In this document: positions 1 through 5,641 of the stretch, in pieces
How positions within the stretch are numbered: the stretch's first letter is position 1
How the letters are laid out: the number at the start of each line of letters is the position of its first letter
Origin: Lentimicrobiaceae bacterium
GTDB taxonomy: Bacteria > Bacteroidota > Bacteroidia > Bacteroidales > Lentimicrobiaceae
Assembly: GCA_028697695.1 (NCBI GenBank)
Contig: JAQVEI010000180.1
Coordinates: forward strand, 1-5,641
Direction: 5' to 3'
Length of the DNA stretch: 5,641 bases
Program-made: the position numbers and the translations under genes
Notes under the pieces: model-generated
Told to the model about the DNA's origin: nothing
The model's database searches: none
The model's input: only the letters and a program-made list of their open reading frames with translations

Positions 1-146
1 AGAAATGAAGTGTAATCGATTCTTAGCGCTCTTAGCGAAACCTCTGCGACCCTTGCGGTAAAAAAACAATCGGAAAAATAATGATTTCTTAGCGCTCTTT
101 AGCGAAACCTCTGCGAACCTTGCGGTAAAAAAACATGAAGTAACCA
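1..146. repeat. Modular intergenic repeat, block 1 (F-C-S-C-E)
   Basis: The block holds two copies of a 48-49 base core (C) at 20-67 and 86-134. The cores start with TTCTTAGCGCTC, pass through AACCTCTGCGA and end in TTGCGGTAAAAAAAC. Ahead of the first core is module F (1-19, AGAAATGAAGTGTAATCGA). Between the cores is an 18-base module S (68-85, AATCGGAAAAATAATGAT). After the second core is module E (135-146, ATGAAGTAACCA). The core starts are exactly 66 bases apart, as expected from tandem duplication of one S+C unit. The block may continue left of the window. I see no coding frame through it: the plus frame that reads through the core ends at TAA-TGA inside S. Confidence 0.9.
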
Positions 147-172
147 TCACAAAATTCGTGAGCGACCATCTC

Positions 173-322
173 AATCAGAAAAATAATGATTTCTTAGCGC
201 TCTTTAGCGAAACCTCTGCGAACCTTGCGGAAAAAAACAATCGGAAAAATAATGATTTCTTAGCGCTCTTAGCGCAACCTCTGCGAACCTTGCAGTAAAA
301 AAACAATCAGAAAATCAATGAT
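173..322. repeat. Modular intergenic repeat, block 2 (S-C-S-C-S)
   Basis: Two further cores lie at 191-238 and 257-304, again 66 bases apart. Module S lies before (173-190), between (239-256) and after them (305-322). Core 3 has lost the T before its A-run (GCGGAAAAAAAC). Core 4 carries AGCGCAACC and TTGCAGT in place of AGCGAAACC and TTGCGGT. The last S is not followed by a core. It runs into unrelated sequence and sits in a 15-base near-palindrome at 311-325 (AAAATCA-A-TGATTTT). Neither F nor E is present, so this block looks like an internal fragment of the element seen in blocks 1 and 3. The 26 bases between block 1 and this block (147-172) match nothing else in the window. Confidence 0.88.
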
Positions 323-386
323 TTTAATGAAAAAGCGAATTTGTATTGGGAGTCCGGATATCCAAAAATAAACAGAGGAACGATTT

Positions 387-465
387 AGAAATAAAGTGTA
401 ATCGATTCTTAGCGCTCTTGGCGAAACCTCTGCGAACCTTGCGGTAAAAAAACATGAAGTAACCA
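387..465. repeat. Modular intergenic repeat, block 3 (F-C-E), minimal unit
   Basis: This is a single-core version of block 1. Module F (387-405) differs from the first copy at one base (AGAAATAAAGTGTAATCGA). Core 5 runs from 406 to 453, with CTCTTGGCG in place of CTCTTAGCG. Module E (454-465) is identical to the copy at 135-146. Because F and E bracket both one core and two cores, they look like true ends of the element, with S+C as the expandable part. E ends 28 bases from the stop codon of the ketoacyl synthase gene, so on the minus strand the element would be in that gene's 3' untranslated region. The 64 bases between block 2 and this block (323-386) show no gene. Confidence 0.88.
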
Positions 466-493
466 CTTGTTGCAGGAACGGGCGGATATCTGT

Positions 494-1585
494 TTAACTT
501 ATATTATCCGGCATTTTGTACACGGCTGCATTTACATTCATTCCGGCACCCACCGAAGCAAACACGAAATAGTCTCCGGGGTTGAGGATGTGATTTTTCA
601 CCTGTTCTTTGATAATCAGGTCGTAAAGTATGGGCAAAGTAGCTACCGAGTTGTTGCCTAGCCATGAAATTATCATTGGCATTGAGAATTCCGGTCTTTC
701 TTTCCGGCCATACAACTCATATAAGCGACTAACTATGGCGTCGTCCATTTTTTCGTTGGCCTGATGGATAAGTACCCGTTGAATAGCATCAATGCCTACG
801 CCGCTTTTATCGATGGCAGCTTTAATTGACACGGGCACTGTTTTTAAAGCATATTCATAAAGCTTACGACCATTCATTTTCAGGTAAAGGTTCCCGCCTT
901 CGTTGCTTTTGTATGATTTGTCCATTTTTAGGAAGTAAGCCTGTTCAACAGCATCTGTACGGGCAACATGAGACACTATGCCAACGGGTGTTTCACTTTC
1001 AATGGCTGAGAGAATTACCGCTCCGGCTCCGTCTGAGTAAATCATGCTGTCGCGATCATGTGGGTCGCTTACCCTCGATAGTGTTTCAGCTCCGATGACA
1101 AGTATATTTTTTACATCGCCCGAGCGAATAAAATAGTTTGCGTGAATTACTGCCTGAAGCCATCCGGGACAACCAAAAGGCAAATCGTAAGCAATGGCAT
1201 TGGGGTTTAAGATACCTAATTTGTGCTTAACTCTCGATGCAATGGTGGGTACCGTGTCCACATGGGTGCTGCCGGCCTTAACATCACCAAAATTGTGAGC
1301 TACAATAATATAATCCAATGATTCTTTGTCCAAACCTGCATCCTCTATAGCCTTTTCTGCAGCCAGGGTGGCAATGTCGGAGCAAACCAGGTTGTCCTCT
1401 ACATAGCGTCTTTCATTTATACCGGTTATATTCTTAAACTTCTCTATGATCTCCTCATTGGGGCGGTTTATGGGTTCGCCAGATGATTCATAGAAAGTGC
1501 TTTCTGTAAATCCGGTGTTGGAAACCAAACGAGTAGGCACATAGCTTCCGGAGCCGGTAATTATCGTATATATCTGTTTTGGCAT
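494..1585 (-). CDS. 3-oxoacyl-ACP synthase III family protein (KAS III, FabH-like)
   Basis: A 363-residue thiolase-fold ketoacyl synthase. KAS III enzymes join an acyl-CoA starter to malonyl-ACP by decarboxylative Claisen condensation in the cytoplasm. The catalytic triad is visible: Cys139 in FGCPGW, His274 in the classic HQAN, and Asn311 in GNNSVATLP. SDGAGAV (184-190) and the C-terminal glycine-rich FASVGAGMN (342-350) are also family hallmarks. The protein is longer than E. coli FabH (317 residues). It has extra residues around 26-50 and lacks the DEW segment that supplies the CoA-stacking Trp32 in E. coli. The Cys context FGCPGW differs from the usual AACAGF type. It is not beside plsX or other fatty-acid genes here. 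I infer a KAS III paralogue with a different starter or a special role, not the housekeeping FabH. The ATG at 1585 follows an AT-rich leader without a Shine-Dalgarno sequence and gives a normal KAS III N-terminus. Family is certain, substrate unknown. Confidence 0.88.
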   Translation of the reverse strand: MPKQIYTIITGSGSYVPTRLVSNTGFTESTFYESSGEPINRPNEEIIEKFKNITGINERRYVEDNLVCSDIATLAAEKAIEDAGLDKESLDYIIVAHNFGDVKAGSTHVDTVPTIASRVKHKLGILNPNAIAYDLPFGCPGWLQAVIHANYFIRSGDVKNILVIGAETLSRVSDPHDRDSMIYSDGAGAVILSAIESETPVGIVSHVARTDAVEQAYFLKMDKSYKSNEGGNLYLKMNGRKLYEYALKTVPVSIKAAIDKSGVGIDAIQRVLIHQANEKMDDAIVSRLYELYGRKERPEFSMPMIISWLGNNSVATLPILYDLIIKEQVKNHILNPGDYFVFASVGAGMNVNAAVYKMPDNIS

Positions 1586-1631
1586 TGGCTTATTTAGGGG
1601 GTTATTTGAAAAAATGGTTTTTTAATATAAA

Positions 1632-1649
1632 CAATCGTTTTGGCGATTG
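1632..1649 (-). terminator. Weak hairpin in the gap before the ketoacyl synthase gene, possible terminator
   Basis: CAATCG and CGATTG form a perfect 6-bp stem around a 6-base loop. On the minus strand the stem is followed by TTTATATT, an interrupted T-rich tail. It lies in the 259-base non-coding gap between the HD-domain gene and the KAS III gene, so it could end the upstream transcript. The stem is short and the tail imperfect, so chance is a real alternative. I found no convincing Bacteroidota-type promoter (TAnnTTTG) for the KAS III gene nearby, and nothing else of note in this gap. Confidence 0.25.
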
Positions 1650-1844
1650 GTTTGAGGCTGCGAGGTTTGTTACAGCATTGGTATCGTATACAACCCTTTA
1701 TGAAGGATACGATGGTTGACCTGAATGGTTGAAGTGGTTATCGTGCGATAAACGACCGCTCCTTTGGGCCAGTAGAAATTTTCAACCGGGTTGGTTGGTG
1801 TTAGGTTTATATTTGCAATTAAGCTTGCGGGTTGATTTCGGAGC

Positions 1845-2447
1845 CTATTCATAATGCTGTGAGGCTATGTCAATAATTTGTTGAAATGTCGCAGAAGAGA
1901 GTTTATAGCTGTTTAAAAAAAGTCTTCCGGCAAAAGCAATACACTCATGACTGATTTTTAATCGCAGAAAAGAAGTGTCCAGGCTCTTTTCCCCAAGGCG
2001 GATTCGATCGAGGGCATCTGCGTCCTTCAACTGGTTAATTACTCTTTGTGTTTCGGGATCAGGCGCTGTTACATCAGGCAATGGATGAAGTTTTACAGCA
2101 TAGGCTATCCTGTCCAGATCTGATTTTGATGCACCATAGCGTTCAAATTGATGTTTGTATTTGTGGAAATGATTCTTTACGGCATCTTCGCCATGACGGG
2201 TACAGTAACCATCATGTTTTCGTGCCATGTCGTGAATGTAAGCTGCAAAAAATGCCATTTTGGCTTCGTGTTCAAACCCGGTGAGCATACCCAGGTTTAA
2301 CACATGTATCATTACCCTGTAAGTGTGCATGATACCATGTAGTTCGCTGTTTTGATCAAACTGGTTTTGTCGTAAATTAAATTCATCCCAGGGTAAATCA
2401 TACCTGTTAATGTCAAGGGCAAAATTTATACAGGGTTCTTTTTTCAT
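1845..2447 (-). CDS. HD-domain phosphohydrolase
   Basis: A 200-residue protein of the HD superfamily, metal-dependent phosphohydrolases acting mostly on nucleotides or phosphate esters. The expected ligand set is present: His41 in GIMHTYRV, the His72-Asp73 pair in YIHDMAR, and an Asp in KDADALDR (most likely Asp144). Further conserved-looking histidines are His85 (RHGEDA) and His121 (KLHPLP). It has no signal peptide or membrane segment and no second domain, so it is probably a small soluble cytoplasmic enzyme. The substrate cannot be predicted. Its ATG overlaps the stop codon of the MarC-family gene as ATGA (2444-2447), which implies co-transcription and probably translational coupling. That overlap, together with the lack of a better in-frame start, fixes the start. 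The stop is TAG. Confidence 0.85.
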   Translation of the reverse strand: MKKEPCINFALDINRYDLPWDEFNLRQNQFDQNSELHGIMHTYRVMIHVLNLGMLTGFEHEAKMAFFAAYIHDMARKHDGYCTRHGEDAVKNHFHKYKHQFERYGASKSDLDRIAYAVKLHPLPDVTAPDPETQRVINQLKDADALDRIRLGEKSLDTSFLRLKISHECIAFAGRLFLNSYKLSSATFQQIIDIASQHYE

Positions 2448-3109
2448 GGCAACAGCATACTCTGAACGATAGGTTTTAATCCTGCAAAGAAAAATTCAAC
2501 AGCTATTACCATCATAATCAATCCCATAAGTTTTGTCATTATCTTGTTGCCGGTCTCTCCCAGCAGCTTCACTATTTTGCCTGACCCTAGCAGCATAAGC
2601 AACGTAGCCACAAGAATAATTATTATGGAAACCAGGAGTATTATTTTCAAAGCGAGGGTGTTGCTGTCTTCCATCAACACAATGGAGTTGGTTATGGCGC
2701 CAGGGCCAGCAATGATGGGAATGGCCAGCGGGGTAATGGAGATATCATCAACATAATTTTTGATCATATCGTCATCCATCTTCATCTTGCTTATTCTTGC
2801 CTGAAGCATGTCATAACCCATAATAAAGAAAATGATGCCACCTACCATTCTGAAGCTGTTCACCGAGATGCCGAAGACTTTAAAGAGCAATTGTCCTCCC
2901 AATGCAAAGATGAACAAGACAAAGAATGCGGTAATAACGGCTTTAATGGCAGTTCGTTTTCTTTCCTTATCACTCAGACTGCTGGTCATAGTCATAAAAA
3001 CCGGCATAACTCCTGGCGGGTTTATGATGGCGAAATATGAAGTTGTATACAGCAGCGCTGTGGTAAAAAGTTCGTGTTGTGTCATAAGGTTAGATAGCGG
3101 GAGGTACAT
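2444..3109 (-). CDS. MarC family integral membrane protein (UPF0056)
   Basis: A 221-residue hydrophobic protein of the MarC family. About six membrane segments are visible, near residues 17-38, 57-77, 84-104, 127-147, 155-177 and 194-214. Family signatures are the NPPG turn early in the first segment (residues 30-33) and the ITPLAIPIIAGPGAI stretch (125-139). A charged loop at 106-122 separates the halves. MarC proteins were once linked to multiple antibiotic resistance in E. coli, but that role was not upheld and the transported substrate is unknown. The longest frame starts at 3109, but this ATG lies in the loop of a perfect hairpin. A start at Met9 (3085, MTQHELF) keeps the whole first membrane segment and may be the real one. 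The gene follows ftcD closely and overlaps the HD-domain gene by four bases, so it is probably in the same transcript. The family is well supported, the exact start is not. Confidence 0.88.
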   Translation of the reverse strand: MYLPLSNLMTQHELFTTALLYTTSYFAIINPPGVMPVFMTMTSSLSDKERKRTAIKAVITAFFVLFIFALGGQLLFKVFGISVNSFRMVGGIIFFIMGYDMLQARISKMKMDDDMIKNYVDDISITPLAIPIIAGPGAITNSIVLMEDSNTLALKIILLVSIIIILVATLLMLLGSGKIVKLLGETGNKIMTKLMGLIMMVIAVEFFFAGLKPIVQSMLLP

Positions 3110-3121
3110 GGCCTCCCGCTA
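3095..3121 (-). promoter_or_regulatory. Perfect 10-bp hairpin between ftcD and the marC-type gene
   Basis: The arms TAGCGGGAGG (3095-3104 on the plus strand) and CCTCCCGCTA (3112-3121) pair perfectly around a 7-base loop. In minus-strand RNA it begins 11 bases after the ftcD stop codon. It has no T-run after it on either strand, so it is not a standard intrinsic terminator. The upstream candidate ATG of the marC-type gene (3107-3109) lies in its loop. It could stabilise the 3' end of the hut mRNA, lower read-through, or limit translation of the next gene. The stem is seen directly, the role is inferred. Confidence 0.6.
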
Positions 3122-3132
3122 ATTATATCCAT

Positions 3133-4821
3133 TTATTTGTTTATCTTTTGATTTACCAGTTTTATAATGGTTTCTTCTGCCACAATGGCTTGTTGTTCTA
3201 TTTTGTAACCTTCGGCAACAACGGATTCTACAAAATCTTTGTCGTTGAGGCCTTCACCGTTTATGCGAACATTTAAGTAAGCACCCATCACTGCCGAACG
3301 GGCAGCCAAAGCTCCTACGCCGGCATCAGTAACCGAATTGGGGTTGCCATTTGCCACCATCGCCTCCAGCAATTCAAAAGTTTTAAAGGAGGTTTTCATG
3401 ATTTTAAATGGAATTTCTATGGCATAACGGGTGGCTTCCTGTATCGCCAGGGTTCGGGCTTGTTTTTCACTGTCAGTGGATTTGGGCAATCCAAAGGCGG
3501 TCATAATTTTGTTAAATGCATTGGTGTCTTCATCCACCAGATGCAGCAGCTCTGCTTTTAACTGCTGACCTTTTTCAGCCCATTGTGAAAATTCTTCCCA
3601 TCGTTCATCCCATCCGGGTTTGTGCGATGAAAGATTGGCCACCATAGTTCCAAGTGATGCTGCCAAAGCACCCATATATGCTGATATAGATCCTCCACCC
3701 GGGGCCGGTGATTCGGAAGCCGTTTCGTCGGCAAAATCTTTGCAACTCATGTTAATGAGTTTGGGTGGCTGGTTTTTGTTGAGAACATACTCAATAATCT
3801 TTTCTTCGGGATGGAATGGCTTCAAATCATCGAGCCCGAGAGACTTGACAGCAATTTTTATGAGTTCTGCATCCGAAACGCCGGTAGAGCGGTGTTGTTT
3901 ACGCAAAAAGTATTTGCCTGCATCGGTAAATACACTTAATGGGGCAAGGCCTACAAGTTCGGAGCCACTCACTCGCATGCCCCGCTCTGCAGCTTTTTTG
4001 GAAGCTTCTTCAAACGCGATGTGAACAGGCGTGATTTTAATGTTGGTAAGATTGATGGAAACCTGGGCGATGCCATATTCCTCGATAAACCAACCTATGG
4101 CTTTGCATGCTTTCAGTGAACCGGGAATGGTTTTAGGATTGCCATTCTCATCTTTAATAATTTTTCCAGTGATGGGATTACCTTCACGCATTGGCCTGCC
4201 TTTTTCTCTGATGTCAAAAGCAACAGCATTGGCGCGGCGGGTTGAAGTGGTGTTTAAATTGATGTTGTATGCCACCAGAAAGTCACGCGCACCCACAGCA
4301 ATGGCGCCTGTCCGGGATACAAAGCGCGAAGGGCCAAAATCAGGTTTCCATTGCGGGTTGCTGAGTTTCTTAGGCAGCCCTTCATATTCTCCGGCACGAC
4401 AATTGGCTAAATTAGCGCGTTCGGGTATAAATGCCGCATTTTCATAGCAATAAACAGGGATTTCAAGTTCGTTACCGATGCGTTCAGCCAATTGACGGGC
4501 ATACTCAACGGTTTCTTCCATGCTGATATTGGCCACCGGCACCAGCGGACATACATCGGTAGCCCCAAAGCGCGGATGTGCGCCCTTGTGTTTACTCATA
4601 TCAATCACCTGGCTGGCTTTTTTCACCGCACGAAAGGCAGCTTCAATAACTTTATCGGGCTCGCCTGCCAGCGTAACTACAGTACGATTGGTGGCTGCCC
4701 CCGGATCTACGTCAAGCAATTGAACACCATCTACTGTTTCAATCTCATCAGTTATCTGTTTGATGATACTCATGTCGCGTCCTTCACTAAAATTAGGTAC
4801 GCATTCAATTATTTGCTTCAT
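3133..4821 (-). CDS. ftcD: Bifunctional glutamate formimidoyltransferase / formimidoyltetrahydrofolate cyclodeaminase
   Basis: A 562-residue cytoplasmic fusion enzyme, close in size to animal FTCD (541 residues). The N-terminal transferase half (about 1-330) moves the formimino group of N-formimino-L-glutamate to tetrahydrofolate, releasing glutamate. It opens with IIECVPNFSEGRD and carries the catalytic-type His82 in HKGAHPRFGATD, the same position as in mammalian FTCD. The C-terminal cyclodeaminase half (about 355-562) releases ammonia to give 5,10-methenyl-THF. Its signatures are SPAPGGGS (371-378), the acidic VDEDTNAFN (429-437) and SVTDAGVGA (496-504). A short linker with a basic and acidic patch joins the halves. 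It follows hutI by 37 bases, the expected neighbour as the next step of histidine degradation. The ATG at 4821 has an A/T-rich leader and gives the family's N-terminus. No frameshift or missing motif is seen. Confidence 0.96.
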   Translation of the reverse strand: MKQIIECVPNFSEGRDMSIIKQITDEIETVDGVQLLDVDPGAATNRTVVTLAGEPDKVIEAAFRAVKKASQVIDMSKHKGAHPRFGATDVCPLVPVANISMEETVEYARQLAERIGNELEIPVYCYENAAFIPERANLANCRAGEYEGLPKKLSNPQWKPDFGPSRFVSRTGAIAVGARDFLVAYNINLNTTSTRRANAVAFDIREKGRPMREGNPITGKIIKDENGNPKTIPGSLKACKAIGWFIEEYGIAQVSINLTNIKITPVHIAFEEASKKAAERGMRVSGSELVGLAPLSVFTDAGKYFLRKQHRSTGVSDAELIKIAVKSLGLDDLKPFHPEEKIIEYVLNKNQPPKLINMSCKDFADETASESPAPGGGSISAYMGALAASLGTMVANLSSHKPGWDERWEEFSQWAEKGQQLKAELLHLVDEDTNAFNKIMTAFGLPKSTDSEKQARTLAIQEATRYAIEIPFKIMKTSFKTFELLEAMVANGNPNSVTDAGVGALAARSAVMGAYLNVRINGEGLNDKDFVESVVAEGYKIEQQAIVAEETIIKLVNQKINK

Positions 4822-4858
4822 TTATATTTTGGATTTATTAATTGACGAAAAATATTTT

Positions 4859-5641
4859 TTAGTGGCTCGTATAAGCTTGTCCGTTCAGAAAAACAGATTC
4901 TACTTTGTTGCTGCCGAAGGCATAAGGCATATACTCAATGCTGGGTATGGGCCTGGTGATATAAAAGTTAGCTTTCTTTCCCGGAGCTATACTGCCCAGT
5001 TGGTCGCTAACCCCCATTGCATATGCACCATTTAGAGTACAGGCATTTATGGCTTCTTCGGGTGTAAGTCTGAATAAAATACTTCCCATGGAAAGAATAA
5101 GCTGCATATTCCCCGAAGGAGAACTCCCCGGGTTAAAGTCGCTGGCCAGCGCAATCGGTAAACCTGCATCTATCATTTTTCGTGCAGGAGCCAGTCGAAG
5201 GTTGAGGAAAAAGGCAGCACCCGGCAAAATAACAGGCATGGTTTCTGAATTCAGCAAGGCGTCAATCTCCTCATCTCCTGTAAATTCCAGATGGTCAACC
5301 GAAAGCGCATCATATTTTACACCCACCTGAATACCACCCGAATAATCAAGCTCGTTGGCGTGAATTTTGGGTTTCAGGCCGTATTTGATACCTGCCATCA
5401 ATATGCGTTCAGTTTCATCGGGCGTAAAAAATCCACGGTCACAAAAAACATCTATATAATCCGCCAGGCCGTCAGCAGCTACCTGAGGTATCATTTCGTT
5501 GATAATAAGTTCAACGTATCCCTGCTGGTTGTTTTTATATTCAGCAGGTACTGCATGGGCGCCCAGAAAAGTGGATTTTATAGTTAGCGGGCTGAGTTGT
5601 CGTAGTTTGTGGATCACCCTAAGCATTTTGAGCTCATTTTC
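4859..5641 (-). CDS. hutI: Imidazolonepropionase, 5' end beyond the window
   Basis: The C-terminal 260 residues of a protein usually near 410. The frame stays open through the right edge: five codons (ENELK) precede the first internal Met, and ELKMLRVI is a normal HutI sequence, so that Met is not the start. HutI is an amidohydrolase-fold cytoplasmic metalloenzyme that hydrolyses 4-imidazolone-5-propionate to N-formimino-L-glutamate. Counting from the Met at 5626, visible active-site residues are His24 in LGAHAVP, the metal His89 with the catalytic-type Glu92 in HANE, His112 in DHLEF, and the metal Asp163 in SDFNPGS. These match the pattern known for Bacillus HutI. The N-terminal HxH metal pair lies off the window. 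The C-terminal GSIAPGKKANFYI segment is the usual second part of the beta-sandwich domain. It is followed by ftcD after 37 bases, so the two are surely one hut operon. Other hut genes (hutH, hutU) are expected nearby but not seen here. Confidence 0.95.
   Translation of the reverse strand, partial: ENELKMLRVIHKLRQLSPLTIKSTFLGAHAVPAEYKNNQQGYVELIINEMIPQVAADGLADYIDVFCDRGFFTPDETERILMAGIKYGLKPKIHANELDYSGGIQVGVKYDALSVDHLEFTGDEEIDALLNSETMPVILPGAAFFLNLRLAPARKMIDAGLPIALASDFNPGSSPSGNMQLILSMGSILFRLTPEEAINACTLNGAYAMGVSDQLGSIAPGKKANFYITRPIPSIEYMPYAFGSNKVESVFLNGQAYTSH

Noticed and set aside
1..465. CRISPR array
   Set aside because: The repeat cores are separated by a conserved spacer module rather than by unique spacers of even length, and no cas gene is present.
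269..466. Minus-strand 65-codon open frame across the repeat region
   Set aside because: It is built from repeat core and spacer sequence, matches no family I know, and the repeat copies do not keep a common frame because core lengths differ and stops fall inside module S.
446..468. Small inverted repeat AAGT-AACC-ACTT next to a seven-A run, which would be a U-run on the minus strand
   Set aside because: A 4-bp stem separated by four bases from the T-run is too weak to call a terminator for the ketoacyl synthase gene.
1808..1815. TATATTTG on the plus strand, a match to the Bacteroidota -7 promoter motif TAnnTTTG
   Set aside because: No plus-strand gene follows it and the motif is short in AT-rich sequence, so a chance match is likely.
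1670..1852. Minus-strand 60-codon open frame overlapping the end of the HD-domain gene by 8 bases
   Set aside because: The position would suit a coupled small gene. However, the product has almost no acidic residues (one Glu, no Asp) and few lysines, unlike its neighbours, and no recognisable domain. Conservation in relatives could reverse this.
3620..4447. Long plus-strand open frames opposite ftcD
   Set aside because: They are antisense to a complete, well-recognised ftcD, and their translations resemble no known family.

Overview
The window looks like a chromosomal segment of a member of the Bacteroidota. This is an inference from three things: start codons have AT-rich leaders without Shine-Dalgarno sequences, the proteins have a Bacteroidota-like character, and there is an intergenic repeat of a kind I associate with that phylum. 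Genus or family cannot be read from the sequence. All five supported genes lie on the minus strand, so the window is read from right to left.

At the right edge is the 3' two thirds of hutI (imidazolonepropionase, running off the window). After 37 bases comes ftcD, a full-length bifunctional formimidoyltransferase-cyclodeaminase. Together these are the last steps of histidine breakdown: imidazolonepropionate is opened to formiminoglutamate, the formimino group is moved to tetrahydrofolate (releasing glutamate), and ammonia is then released to give 5,10-methenyl-THF. Beyond ftcD, across a 23-base gap that overlaps a perfect 10-bp hairpin, lies a MarC-family membrane protein. It overlaps an HD-domain phosphohydrolase gene by four bases (ATGA). 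After a 259-base non-coding gap with a weak hairpin comes a KAS III (FabH-like) ketoacyl synthase with an intact Cys-His-Asn triad but a non-canonical active-site sequence.

The left 493 bases hold no credible gene. They hold five copies of a 48-49 base repeat core arranged with three further conserved modules (called F, S and E here). The order is F-C-S-C-E, then S-C-S-C-S, then F-C-E. The spacing includes two 66-base tandem steps, and GCG triplets recur about every 10 bases inside each core. This modular array is the least explained part of the window.

The genes are mostly well-known families in a plausible operon. I see no defence, mobile or biosynthetic system here. The items most worth a second look are the repeat architecture, the hairpin that places the longest-frame marC-type ATG in its loop, and the atypical KAS III active site.
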